DNA from: Flavobacteriaceae bacterium
GTDB taxonomy: Bacteria > Bacteroidota > Bacteroidia > Flavobacteriales > Flavobacteriaceae
Direction: 5' to 3'
Length of the DNA stretch: 64,000 nucleotides
NCBI GenBank assembly: GCA_027490305.1
Contig: JAIXYI010000069.1
Span: 47,331 to 111,330 of the forward strand
Shown here: positions 52,085-62,300 of the stretch, piece after piece
Layout of the letters: each line of letters begins with the position of its first letter
Position numbering within the stretch: the first letter of the stretch is position 1
The notes under the pieces: model-generated
Seen by the model: only the letters and a program-made list of their open reading frames with translations
Databases searched by the model: none
What the model was told of the DNA's origin: nothing
Made by a program: the position numbers and the translations under genes

Positions 52085-54484
52085 TCAAAACTTATAACTA
52101 TACCCCACCCGCACGACCTGGGTTTCGTAGTAGTCGTCGCTGTAGTAGCGAAACCCATCTCCCTGTACTTCCCTGCGGATTACCAGTGTGTTGAACAAAT
52201 CGGTTGCGTTGAGGAACACGTCTCCTTTTCCTTTTTGGATAGACTTTTTCACTCCGGCATCGACAGAGAACCTTGCGTTGGTGCGCCCTTGCGGAATGAC
52301 ATCTGGCGCAAGCCAGGAAGCCGATAGTTGCATTGAGCTTGTTTTGCCCAGGCGCATGGTAGTATTAGATTTGATACTACCTGAGTAAATGCCTTGTGCC
52401 GCTGCCGAAAACGCAACCGGTTCCGGATACAGGCTCGTGGTGGTAAATGCATCGAACCGGTTTCGGTACCCGTTCAGTCCGAGCATTGCGGTAAGCCATG
52501 GCATCACTTCCTTTGAAATCGTAAGTTCTGCGCCGGTGCTGTAACTTTTTCCGGCATTTTGGAAGACAGCGTAAATGAGGTTGCTTCCCGGCGTAGTGGT
52601 CGCGATTCGGGTGATCGTGCCGTTCACATATCGGTGATAGCCTGAAAAGAACAAATACCCTTTTTCGAAACTTCTTTTATAACCTAACTCCACCGCGTCG
52701 GTAAATTGCGGGCGAAGTGCCGGGTTGCCGACTTTGATGATCTCGGCATCGTCGTATTTTGGGAAAATCCGAATATCAACCTCCGCCGGGCGATCAACAC
52801 GACGGTTATAGAACAGCGAAAACTTGTCATTCTCCGATAGTTTATAGGCAAAACGAAGGTTCGGGAACGGTTCACTGTAGTTGTATCCGTCACTTTGGTA
52901 GACGGGATGATTGGGATTGACGTCGTACTCCAATTGCACGAACTCCATCCTTATTCCAGCTTCGACCTCGAATTTCGTGTTCTCGAAAACGTAATTGCCA
53001 TACACCGCGGGAATCGCTTCTATGTATTTCGCCTTTCCGCCCGCATCTGCATCAATCGGCGAGTTTATCCCTGGAAAAAACTGCATGTCCGTCGGAATCC
53101 AGCGCTTGCGGTATTTAATGCCCCCTTCAACACGGCCATATCGCAGCGGGCGTGTATAGTCAAGGGCCAGATCGATGACGTTTTCGTCCGACAGAAGTCT
53201 GAAGGCATCATTCCCGACAGATGAAGGTAAGATATTGGTAAAGAAATACTTTTCGTTTTCGCGGTGAAAGGTGTATTGTGCGCTGGCATTCAGTACATGC
53301 CCTGGTTCGGTAAACGTATGTTGCCATGATGCAGATGTCATTACGGTGGTCTTAATCTCGTCCTCTAGGAATTGCCACAGCCTGAGCCACTGTGTCAAAT
53401 CGCGGTTGAAGAAAGGCTCGTCGCCGTTGTCGATGATGTTTTCGCTGCCGAATACACCTGAAAACGACAAGGTATTGTGGTCGTCATAGCTCCAGTCGAC
53501 GCCTGTTTTTATTGTGGTAAAATGGGTAGTGCGGTTTCGTTTCGTTTGCTGGTTGATGAGGGTGCCGTCATCATAAAAGCGTTTGACGAACTCGTTTTTG
53601 TTTAGCGTTTCTGTATAGAGATAGTCGCCCTGGAAATAGTAATTGGCTTTTCCGTTGCGGTAATTCAGCGACAGCGATGGGTTGATCTTGGGTGTCAGCG
53701 AGTATTGTGGACGGATCGACGGTAAATTGGCCTTGCGTTCCCACAAGGCGCCGTACCCCGAACCCAAACCCACTTTTCCGTTCAGCCCCTCCTTTTTGCT
53801 TTTCTTGTAAATGATGTTGATGATGCCCGCGTTGCCATTGGCGTCATATTTTGCAGAGGGATTAAGAATGATCTCGATTTTATCAACAGCCGACGCCGGG
53901 ATGTTGTCAAGTCCTGTTTGATTGTTGAAACCCGTAATCGCGGTCTGCTTCCCGTCAATCAATACCGTGACTTTGTCGTTTCCGCGCAACTGAAGCTTTC
54001 CGTCCTGCGTTGTAACACCCGGTAGGTTTTGCATCGCCTGCAATACAGACCCACCGGCCTGCGCAATATTGTCGCTGACCGTAAATGTTTTTTTATCCAT
54101 TTTGTCATTTACGTCTTGGCTTCTCCCGGTGGTGACCACTACTTCGTCAAGGAGTTTGGTGTTGTCTTCGAGATCAACTGCCTCCACTTCAAGGAAATTG
54201 CTGAGAGACCCCACGAAAACCGGCGTACGGTGCGTAAGGAAACCGATCATACGGTATTCGAGGACATAATTTCCTGACGTGACATCTGCAATAGAGAACC
54301 TGCCTTTTTCATCTGTGATGGTCGCTGCAAAGATTTTGCCGTCAACGTACTGAAGACTGACATTCACAAAAGGAAGCGGTGCGGAAGCGGCTTTTTCCCG
54401 CACCAGTCCGGATAGGGTAACACGATGCTGCGCGTTGGTGGTAAGGGAGCACCAGCCCAGCACTAGTAACAATAGAAGGCGCAT
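52085..54484 (-). CDS. TonB-type outer-membrane receptor (outer-membrane beta-barrel family)
   Basis: The 799-residue protein has a signal peptide to TNAQ (about residue 18) and a carboxypeptidase-regulatory-like domain (TLSGLVREKAASAPLPFVNVSL, to about 105). A plug follows (EVVVTTGRSQDVNDKMDKKTF, LQAMQNLPGVTTQDGKLQLRGNDKVTVLIDGKQTA, KIEIILNPSAKYDANGNAGIINI). The barrel is of the PF14905 type with a terminal VRVGYSYKF strand. The start at 54484 begins the signal peptide. It is the last gene after the two-component pair, so it is probably part of the lipid A-related regulon. Confidence 0.9.
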   Translation of the reverse strand: MRLLLLLVLGWCSLTTNAQHRVTLSGLVREKAASAPLPFVNVSLQYVDGKIFAATITDEKGRFSIADVTSGNYVLEYRMIGFLTHRTPVFVGSLSNFLEVEAVDLEDNTKLLDEVVVTTGRSQDVNDKMDKKTFTVSDNIAQAGGSVLQAMQNLPGVTTQDGKLQLRGNDKVTVLIDGKQTAITGFNNQTGLDNIPASAVDKIEIILNPSAKYDANGNAGIINIIYKKSKKEGLNGKVGLGSGYGALWERKANLPSIRPQYSLTPKINPSLSLNYRNGKANYYFQGDYLYTETLNKNEFVKRFYDDGTLINQQTKRNRTTHFTTIKTGVDWSYDDHNTLSFSGVFGSENIIDNGDEPFFNRDLTQWLRLWQFLEDEIKTTVMTSASWQHTFTEPGHVLNASAQYTFHRENEKYFFTNILPSSVGNDAFRLLSDENVIDLALDYTRPLRYGRVEGGIKYRKRWIPTDMQFFPGINSPIDADAGGKAKYIEAIPAVYGNYVFENTKFEVEAGIRMEFVQLEYDVNPNHPVYQSDGYNYSEPFPNLRFAYKLSENDKFSLFYNRRVDRPAEVDIRIFPKYDDAEIIKVGNPALRPQFTDAVELGYKRSFEKGYLFFSGYHRYVNGTITRIATTTPGSNLIYAVFQNAGKSYSTGAELTISKEVMPWLTAMLGLNGYRNRFDAFTTTSLYPEPVAFSAAAQGIYSGSIKSNTTMRLGKTSSMQLSASWLAPDVIPQGRTNARFSVDAGVKKSIQKGKGDVFLNATDLFNTLVIRREVQGDGFRYYSDDYYETQVVRVGYSYKF

Positions 54485-54561
54485 CAGTTGTAGATTGAAT
54501 AATAGGGATTCACCAGATTCATGCGGCGAATTTCGGGCCAGATTTCGAAAAGAAATTGAAT

Positions 54562-55824
54562 TTAGAAAAACACCACACGAAACGTATGCCAGTTGGCGTC
54601 GAATTCGTACTCGATTTTCCAATCGTGTAATGCTGTGATTCGCTTTACTATTGACAAGCCAAGTCCGTTCCCCGTGCCTGAGCTGTCTTTCTTTGCAAAT
54701 CGATTGAACATCCTGTCGGCGCTTAGGGCAATTGCTTCGCCGGTATTACGGAACACGATAGAAGTTTCCGACGCCGTGATTTCGATGTTGCCTTGCATGA
54801 TATTGTGCCGGATGGCGTTAAGAAATAGGTTGTTCAATAACGTTTCCAGAAGGGCAGGATTTGCCGTCACGGTCAATTCGCGATTGAAATCTATTGCAAA
54901 TACAAGTTGCTTGCCTTTCGCCTGCTCTTTGAAAAAGGCCATGTTGCGCGTCAGGATTTCAATAACCGACACAGAGGCCTGCTCAGGATACTTCCCATGT
55001 TCGATCTTGGAGAGCAACAGCAGGTTTTTATTCAACCGGTTCAATCGCGCTATATCGCCGTTAAGCGCAGTAACAACTTCCGATTGCATTAGGTTAAGTG
55101 ACGTCTGCAACAAGGTATCAATCTTGCCCTGGAACAACGCAAGCGGCGTTTGTAACTCGTGTGCGGCATACTCCACGAACTCTTTTTGGGTTTGGTAGAC
55201 TGCCTGGTTTTTTTCAATTAGCCGGCGCACACTTCGATTGAGCCGGTCAAATTCTTCGATCCCAGTATCGCCTGATTCGGGGACTTGGTTTTTGTCGAGT
55301 TCGAAACCCTCCATCTCGCCGAGTGTCTGGTAAAAAGGCTTCCAGAGGCGCGCTGATGAAATCCGGCTGATTATGAGAAGGCCGGCGAGCATTAGTAAAA
55401 TGACAATCGAGAACAAAGCGGCAATGCCCAGCACCATGTCCTCCTGTTCGATGAGGTTGTTGCGTTCTTGATAGGTATAGGTTTGTCCGTCTATAATAAT
55501 AGGAGAACGGAGTTCGCGGTACGGCTCGCTTTCGTTCTCTGCTGCGTCGAAATAGATCTTGGTGAAAAGTGTGTCAGTTTTAAGGCCGCTGTTGGGTAGT
55601 ATTTTGACATTCCGGTTATACGTATTCCAGGGAAGGATATCAGCCGCCGTAAAAGAGGGGTGGTCTGCCAGGAACTCTTTCTTATGTAGCGCCAGGGTTT
55701 CGTCGGTCTCTTGAAGGTAGAGGTAATGGGTCATGAAATAGAGCGCCGGTGTCGCGACAATCAGGATCACCAGCGAAAAAACCAGTTGGTAGCGGGTTGA
55801 TTTGGTAAGCAGTTTTCTAGCCAT
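54562..55824 (-). CDS. Sensor histidine kinase
   Basis: The 420-residue membrane sensor has helices at about residues 12-31 and 131-152 that bracket a periplasmic domain of about 100 residues. A linker follows, then HisKA with the phospho-acceptor His222 in AAHELQTPLA, and a HATPase domain with NAIRHN, the G box GTGNGLGLSIVKRI. The architecture matches PmrB/QseC-like sensors. It overlaps the response regulator gene by 8 nt. Confidence 0.94.
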   Translation of the reverse strand: MARKLLTKSTRYQLVFSLVILIVATPALYFMTHYLYLQETDETLALHKKEFLADHPSFTAADILPWNTYNRNVKILPNSGLKTDTLFTKIYFDAAENESEPYRELRSPIIIDGQTYTYQERNNLIEQEDMVLGIAALFSIVILLMLAGLLIISRISSARLWKPFYQTLGEMEGFELDKNQVPESGDTGIEEFDRLNRSVRRLIEKNQAVYQTQKEFVEYAAHELQTPLALFQGKIDTLLQTSLNLMQSEVVTALNGDIARLNRLNKNLLLLSKIEHGKYPEQASVSVIEILTRNMAFFKEQAKGKQLVFAIDFNRELTVTANPALLETLLNNLFLNAIRHNIMQGNIEITASETSIVFRNTGEAIALSADRMFNRFAKKDSSGTGNGLGLSIVKRITALHDWKIEYEFDANWHTFRVVFF

Positions 55825-56494
55825 TTTGCCATTTATATCCTAGGCCGTAAACGGTGGTTATGTAATCGTCTGCGCCAGCCTTTGCGAGCTTTTTCTTCAG
55901 GTTTTTGATGTGTGCATAAATAAAATCATGGTTATCGAGCATATCGGCCATATCGCCGGAAAGGTGTTCGGCTATAGCGGCTTTCGACACTACCTTCCCG
56001 TCGTTTCCGATGAGGAAAAGCAAGAGATCCAGTTCTTTTTTGGTAATCTCCAAAGGCTTTTCGTTTACCGCTACTGTTTTTGCCAAAACGTTGACCGTAA
56101 TTTCGTTGAACCGAATCACGTTACGGCCTTTGAAATTCTTGCGCCGAATCAGCGCCTGCATCCGGACCAGCAACTCCGGAAGATGGAACGGCTTCGTTAG
56201 GTAATCGTCGGCGCCCAGCCTGAACCCCTCTAGGCGGGTGTCGAGATGCTCTTTTGCAGAGGTGATGATGACGCCATCGGTTTTACCCAGTTGGCGCAGT
56301 TCTTTTAAAACGTCGAATCCGTCGCCGTCGGGTAACATGAGATCGATAAAGATGCAATCGTAATCGTATAGGCTTATTTTTTCCAGCGCCGTCAAGGTGT
56401 CACGGGCGTATTCGCAGCATATGCCGTACGTTTTAAAGTACGTACGGATGCTCTCGGCAATTTGTGGTTCATCTTCTATTATCAGTACTTTCAT
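55817..56494 (-). CDS. OmpR-family response regulator
   Basis: The 225-residue protein has a receiver domain with phospho-acceptor Asp51 (FIDLMLPDGDG), acidic pocket EDE (7-9) and Lys in YLTKPF, followed by a winged-helix DNA-binding domain (ITKKELDLLLFLIGNDGKVVSK, TVYGLGYKW). It follows the phosphoethanolamine transferase gene by 16 nt and pairs with the kinase at 54562. By context it is PmrA-like and may control its own operon. Confidence 0.94.
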   Translation of the reverse strand: MKVLIIEDEPQIAESIRTYFKTYGICCEYARDTLTALEKISLYDYDCIFIDLMLPDGDGFDVLKELRQLGKTDGVIITSAKEHLDTRLEGFRLGADDYLTKPFHLPELLVRMQALIRRKNFKGRNVIRFNEITVNVLAKTVAVNEKPLEITKKELDLLLFLIGNDGKVVSKAAIAEHLSGDMADMLDNHDFIYAHIKNLKKKLAKAGADDYITTVYGLGYKWQNG

Positions 56495-56510
56495 CGGATA
56501 GATGGCGACA

Positions 56511-58040
56511 TTATTTCTTCTCGGTGAAAATGTTCAACTGTTCGTTATAAATCGGGCTTCTAACACCCAGGAAGTTCAGCACGCTGTGGAAGACGTGTTG
56601 CTGTGATACGGACTTGTTGGGCTTTAGTATTTTTGAACCGTCCGAAACCCATACAATAAAAGGAATTTCGTATTGCTCTTTGGGAGCCATGCTCATCGGT
56701 AGCCCGTGCATATAGAGGTTTTTTTCGCCAAGCGATTCACCATGGTCGGATACGAAAATCATAGCGCTTTTGAAGCTCTTTTCCTCTTTCAGCGTTTCGA
56801 TCAGTTTCGAAAGCAGGTAGTCTGTATACACAATAGTGTTGTCGTATGCATTAATGAGGTCTGCCTGTGTGCAGTTTCCGAGTTCGACACTCTTACAAAC
56901 GGGTTTGAACACTTCGAATGCCGGAGGATACTTTTTATAATACGTGGGGCCGTGGCTTGTGCTGGTGTGAAGCACGATCAGAATCTTGTTTTTTTTGCTC
57001 GCCTCGATTTGTTTTTTTAGTCCATTGAACAGAATTTCATCATAGTCGCACGCGTCACCAGCACATTGCTTTTTGAGATATTCCCTGTTCTGGTAGTTTT
57101 TTATATGAAGAGGGGGCTCACCCCAATTGCTCGTCCGCCAGATGACCTCGACGCCGTTCCGGTAGAGGTAGTTTGGCAGGATTTCGTAAAGTTCATCACT
57201 ATCGGTATGTTCCAAAATGCACTTTACGCCAGCGGTAGTATAGGTTCCGCACGAAGTGGCGTCGAAATGATATAAATTGGGCGTTTTGGATAGTAAGGGA
57301 TTGGTATTCTTCTGGTAGCCATACAGCGAGAAATTTTGCCTCCGCGCGGACTCCCCGATGACCAGTACCATTATGGATTTTTCGTTGTTGGCCAAGGTAG
57401 CGTCCGGCAGTGGAATCTCTTTCTTGTTTTTCTGATGCTGGTGGATGTAGTAAAGTGAAATATTAACCGAATAGGACCACGGCATTGCAAGCCCCCCGAG
57501 CTTTTTTGAGTTCTTATCGATCCAAAGCCAGTTGCTGGCGTTGGCGAAAATCAACGACAGGATCAAAAGCAGCGTCAATGCAACGGTGGCCGCAAAAGGT
57601 TTCCACTTCACACGAACCACTTTTACTTTGAAGAAAAGTACACTCGGGAGTACGCCAAGAAAAATAAAATAAGCGACCAATTTGAACGAAAAGAACCCGC
57701 TCGACTCTTCGTAATTGGTATTGATGACGTTGCCTATCATGCTCTCGTCGATAATAACGCCATAGGTGACAACAAAATAGAACGCGACGGAACTACATAA
57801 AAAAAACAAGGACAATACAATTTTCCCAAGTAGTTGCGAGAGGCCGTAAAGCAAATAGAATACAAAGGCGTTAACGGCAAGCATCAACACAAACAGGCTT
57901 GCGATCAAAAAGGCTCCATTCAGGCTTTTACACCCGACATTCGTGAACACGAACGAATAAAACGGATAGTGAAACAACACCAGGTTCAATGCGCTCACTA
58001 CTAAAACGAAGTGGATGGTCTTCAGGTTATTTTTGGGCAT
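56511..58040 (-). CDS. eptA: EptA-like phosphoethanolamine transferase
   Basis: The 509-residue protein has five N-terminal membrane helices and a periplasmic alkaline-phosphatase-fold domain (from about residue 200). Family motifs are GESARRQNFSLYGY, the nucleophile region ATSCGTYTTAGVKC, HTSTSHGPTYYKKYP, and VSDHGESLGE with zinc ligands. EptA/MCR enzymes add phosphoethanolamine to lipid A and lower polymyxin binding. The Met at 58040 gives a normal N-terminus and overlaps the PAP2 gene by 14 nt. Confidence 0.92.
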   Translation of the reverse strand: MPKNNLKTIHFVLVVSALNLVLFHYPFYSFVFTNVGCKSLNGAFLIASLFVLMLAVNAFVFYLLYGLSQLLGKIVLSLFFLCSSVAFYFVVTYGVIIDESMIGNVINTNYEESSGFFSFKLVAYFIFLGVLPSVLFFKVKVVRVKWKPFAATVALTLLLILSLIFANASNWLWIDKNSKKLGGLAMPWSYSVNISLYYIHQHQKNKKEIPLPDATLANNEKSIMVLVIGESARRQNFSLYGYQKNTNPLLSKTPNLYHFDATSCGTYTTAGVKCILEHTDSDELYEILPNYLYRNGVEVIWRTSNWGEPPLHIKNYQNREYLKKQCAGDACDYDEILFNGLKKQIEASKKNKILIVLHTSTSHGPTYYKKYPPAFEVFKPVCKSVELGNCTQADLINAYDNTIVYTDYLLSKLIETLKEEKSFKSAMIFVSDHGESLGEKNLYMHGLPMSMAPKEQYEIPFIVWVSDGSKILKPNKSVSQQHVFHSVLNFLGVRSPIYNEQLNIFTEKK

Positions 58041-58851
58041 ACATTCGGATGGTTTTATATAACGATAGTCCAAGGCCCGCCAAGGCGAAGTAGTATATGA
58101 CGAGGTTATCAAGCATCATTCTATTGATTAGCAAAACGCCGAAAATACCAAACACCACCATACACAACGGATAGTATGTTGAGAGGCCCATAGAATGCCA
58201 CCATCTGTACCTCCGGCAGATAAAGATACCCGAAAGCCCGGAGATATAGCCCACAATACTCCCTATTATGACGTCAAGGGGATAATGGGCACCGACGCCC
58301 ACCCGGGTCATAACCAATAGAAGGCTCACCAAAACAAACGATGAGAGGAACAGAATCCTGTGTACCGCTTTCCGTGGAAAGAACCCGAAAAGCAATACGG
58401 TGAGAATTGTGAAAATAGTTGTTGAATGTCCGGACGGAACGCTGTTGTGTCCGCACAGCGTTTCCCCGATTACAACAAATTTGTCTGAATCCAATACGGC
58501 AGAGGGCCGCGGTACTGCAAGAATTAGCTTGATGAGACAGGTAGCCATCGACACAATCAAAGCCGAAAGAAGGCTCCCCCAAACCTGAGGCTCATACACC
58601 GCCAGCGTACTGAGAAGCGATAAAAAGACCAGCGCGTCACCAAACTGCGTTAGATTATGCAGCGTGCGCGGATATTCCGCAAGCTGTCGATTCAGGAAAA
58701 AGAAACTTTCTTTTTGGATCGCTATGTATCCTTCAACATTCAGCGCGTTTTGGCAAAAAAGCCAAATCCCGATGACAATCAACAATGCCACGGGTAGCAG
58801 GAAGGCCGTTGGCCGCAAGCGAGAAAAATTGAAATTCACATTCGCGTTCAT
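58027..58851 (-). CDS. PAP2-family membrane phosphatase (possible lipid A phosphatase)
   Basis: The 274-residue polytopic protein has the three PAP2 motifs: KLILAVPRPSAV, PSGHST, and RVGVGAHYPLDVIIG, which supply the histidine nucleophile and acid. Relatives include LpxE/LpxF, which remove lipid A phosphates, as well as undecaprenyl-diphosphate phosphatases. It is the first gene of the operon with eptA and the two-component system, which favours a lipid A role, but the exact substrate is inferred. Confidence 0.9.
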   Translation of the reverse strand: MNANVNFNFSRLRPTAFLLPVALLIVIGIWLFCQNALNVEGYIAIQKESFFFLNRQLAEYPRTLHNLTQFGDALVFLSLLSTLAVYEPQVWGSLLSALIVSMATCLIKLILAVPRPSAVLDSDKFVVIGETLCGHNSVPSGHSTTIFTILTVLLFGFFPRKAVHRILFLSSFVLVSLLLVMTRVGVGAHYPLDVIIGSIVGYISGLSGIFICRRYRWWHSMGLSTYYPLCMVVFGIFGVLLINRMMLDNLVIYYFALAGLGLSLYKTIRMYAQK

Positions 58852-59342
58852 GGCATATACTTTAATCAGTAATTACACACAAGAATACGAGTGTGAATTC
58901 GAATTAATTCTGAACTTTGTCGTTTAATCGTATAAAATAGAGGTGGGTTGTGACCCCGTTTTTTCACAACGGCCTGACAAAAGTCCGCGTGTGGGGGATT
59001 TGGCGGGACCCGGAGTAGCGGGGGGACGCCCCAGACGCGATGGTTTATATGGGAGTAAGCCCCGTTCGACACCCGTATTTGTAGGTACAGTTACATCCAG
59101 AAAGAGCGCTTTTTTTGTTTTGTTGCGGCGCTTTTTAGCAGTTACTAACTAAACCCATACAGTTATGTAGTAAATCGTTGGAGATTGAAGATAACTAACT
59201 ATCTTCGGGGCGCCTTTTGGGAAGCCGCAGCGTCGCCCATCCGGAACGGTCATCGGACGTTAGTCAGGTGGTCGCTCACGGAGACGCAACACTCACAAAA
59301 GGCGAAAAAAAAGTGCGTGTTGAAACCATCTAAGATTTGTTT
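58852..59342. other. 491-nt noncoding interval before the adhesin
   Basis: No convincing gene is seen. It holds a hairpin GTTGTGA/TCACAAC (58947-58953 and 58964-58970), two GCGC-flanked T-rich stretches near 59107-59132, and the structured leader described at 59187-59304. GC-rich tracts at 58990-59030 (GGGGGGACGCCCC) are unexplained. Confidence 0.6.
59187..59304 (+). ncRNA. Structured leader upstream of the adhesin gene
   Basis: A hairpin GAAGATA-actaac-TATCTTC (59187-59206) is followed by a long-range 9-bp perfect pairing CGCCTTTTG (59211-59219) with CAAAAGGCG (59296-59304). Nested inside are GCGTC (59230-59234) with GACGC (59283-59287), TCCG/CGGA and a GTG/CAC hairpin. This resembles a multi-branched RNA. 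It ends 38 nt before the adhesin start codon. No riboswitch class is recognised. Confidence 0.5.
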
Positions 59343-62300
59343 ATGAAGTTAAAAATTACCTTGTTTGCCTTATGGGCCGTACTGTTTTGCATACCGACGG
59401 CATTTGGGCAATGTGTTACCGGCGGACTCTATCCCGCCACGAATTACACGCCGGTCTGCACCGGCACCCAGGAAATAGTCAATACCGACTGCTGGGCCGG
59501 AGAATATGCCCAGATCAACGTATTGGCAAACAATCAGTATACGTTCGCAAGTTCGACGGCTACCGACTACATTACCATAACCGATGGGGCGGGTTCTACC
59601 GTTTATGCCTTCGGGACCTCGCCTGTAGTTTGGAGCTCGAATGCAGTGGCGGGTGTCATTCGCTACTACATCCATAAAAGCGCGGCATGTGTGACAGAGA
59701 ACGTAGGCCGCATCCGTTATATTACCTGCGTGGCGGGGGGCTGCGGATTGCCATCTGCCCTCAACATTACCAATATCACGTCCAACTCGGCACGTCTGAA
59801 CTGGACAGCGCCAACCAGCGTACCCAGCGTGGGATATGATTGTTACGTAAGCACGTCAAACGTAGCGCCTACGGCAACCACTACGCCTACGGGAACGGTC
59901 GCTACAAATGCTAATAACGTTTCCGGCATGACTGCCTCAACGACGTATTATTACTGGGTACGCTCGAACTGTAATACCACGAAGAGCGCATGGGTGGCAG
60001 GTGGTTCTTTTACTACGATTGCGGCGCAGTCTTGTAACGGGGCTTCTTATGGTTTATATCCGGAAGCTACCTTTACGCCGGTTTACTCGGGTAATCCCGA
60101 GCAAATTGTGGCCGATGCATGGGCAGGAGAGTATTCCAATGTGAATGTACTGGCCAACAAGCAGTACACCTTCACCAGCGGCGTCGGAACGGATTATGTT
60201 ACGGTTACCAACGCAACGGGTACGGTCGTCTATGCGACGGGCACCTCGCCTGTTATCTGGAGCTCGGGCAACGTGACCGGGGTCATACGGTATTATCTCC
60301 ATGCTGATTCAGCCTGCGCTAATGATGCTGCTGACAGGCAAAAGTGGATCACTGCGACGGATGCATGTCTGTCTCCTACGAGTCTCTTCTCATCTAACGT
60401 AGCCAGTACGTCTGCAACCTTGAATTGGGCGGGCATCGGTACCCCTTCCGGAGGGTATGACTATTACATCAGCACCTCGAACACGGCCCCGAATGACGCT
60501 ACTACGCCTTCGGGTAACATCAATAACACCACCATCACGGTTAACGCTATCCTCAATCCCAGCACCACCTATTATTGGTGGGTACGTACGAATTGCGGAA
60601 CCACCAAAAGTGGTTGGACGGGGTCGGCGACCTTTACGACATTGTCGGCTCCCGGCACAGGCTGTACGACCGGAACACTTTGGCCGGCCACCACTTACAC
60701 GCCTCAGTGTACGGGTTCTCAGGAGTTAATCGTGAACAATGCCTACGGAGGGGAGTACTCGAACATTTCCGTCCCGAATAATTACAAGCGCCTTACGTTT
60801 GCATCCTCGGTGACCACCGATTTCATCACGATAACGAACGCCACCGGAACGCAGGTGCTGGCCTATGGCACGACGCCGGTTGTGTACAACGTTGAAAATG
60901 CACCGGTGACACTGCGGTATTACATCCACACCAATTCGGCCTGCGGCACACAGAATGTAAATCGGAATCGTTTTATTACCTGTGATAATACGGTTTGCGT
61001 ATCGCCGATTTCACTGACAAGCTCGAATGTGACGAGTTCCGGCGCACTGTTGGGTTGGAATTTCAGCGTGTCTCCCGCAGCCAATTACGACTATTACATC
61101 AGCACGTCAAACGCTGTCGCGCCACAGTATCCAACGGTCGCCACCGGCAGTTCTTCCACAACTTCGGCCTCGGTAAGCAACCTGAACCCCTCCACCACCT
61201 ATTATTATTGGGTGCGGTCGGTGTGTAACGCCACCAACAAGAGTAACTGGGTATACGGGGGTAGCTTCACCACACTGGCAGCCGCGGTCTGTAATAATCC
61301 TACAAGTCTTTCGATTGCCAATGTCACTTCAAATTCGGCATACGTTAACTTCGTCGATGCAAATCCACTTCCTGCAAATGGGTATCAATATTATGTCAGC
61401 GTAACCAACGTGGCTCCTAATAGCGGAACTACCCCTACGGGTAGTTTATCTGGAGCGGGTCTTGCGAACATAACCGGACTTAATCCGAGTCAAACCTATT
61501 ACTGTTGGATAAGGTCGCTGTGTGCTACGTCCACCTTTGGGAATTGGGTTTCCGCGGGCAGTTTTACCACTGTAGGAGCGTTGACTTGTAACGGCACGGC
61601 AGGTGCTTTCGGGCTATATCCGACTACAACCTATACGGTAACAAATTGCAATGGCGCCAACGAAGTAATTTCGCCTGTATCATGGGCGGGTGAATATACC
61701 AATGTAACGGTTACTTCGGGTAAATACTATACGTTCACTTCGTCAGTAGCGACCGATTACATTACGATCACCAATGCCAATGGAAATGTACTGCTTGCTA
61801 GTGGATTGTCACCTGTGGCCTGGTACTCAGGAACTAATACCGGCACCATCCGGTATTTTATACACACCAACTCCAGTTGTGGTGCCGAGCAGGTGGACCG
61901 CACCCGCTCGATCAGTTGTGCTACGCCAGTTGTAGGTATCGTAGGTACGGCGGCATCCGGTTGGAGCACCGATGTGTTCATGTCGACGGTTGACGGCATC
62001 ACGTTTACACTAAACAATTATACGCTTACGACAGGGGAAGTGAAGTTCCGTTTGAACGGTGCCTGGGACCTGAACTGGGGAGGAACGACCTTCCCAACGG
62101 GAACGGGTATTCAGAACGGGCAGAACATCGTAGTGGTTGGTTGTACCTATAACATTACCTTCAACTTAAATACAAAGGCCTATACCTTTACCACCACGTC
62201 GACCCCGCCATCGGCACCAACCGGAACCGCCAACCAGATTGTCTGCAACAATCCGACACTTGCCAGTTTTACGGTAACAGGCACGAACATTAAGTGGTAT

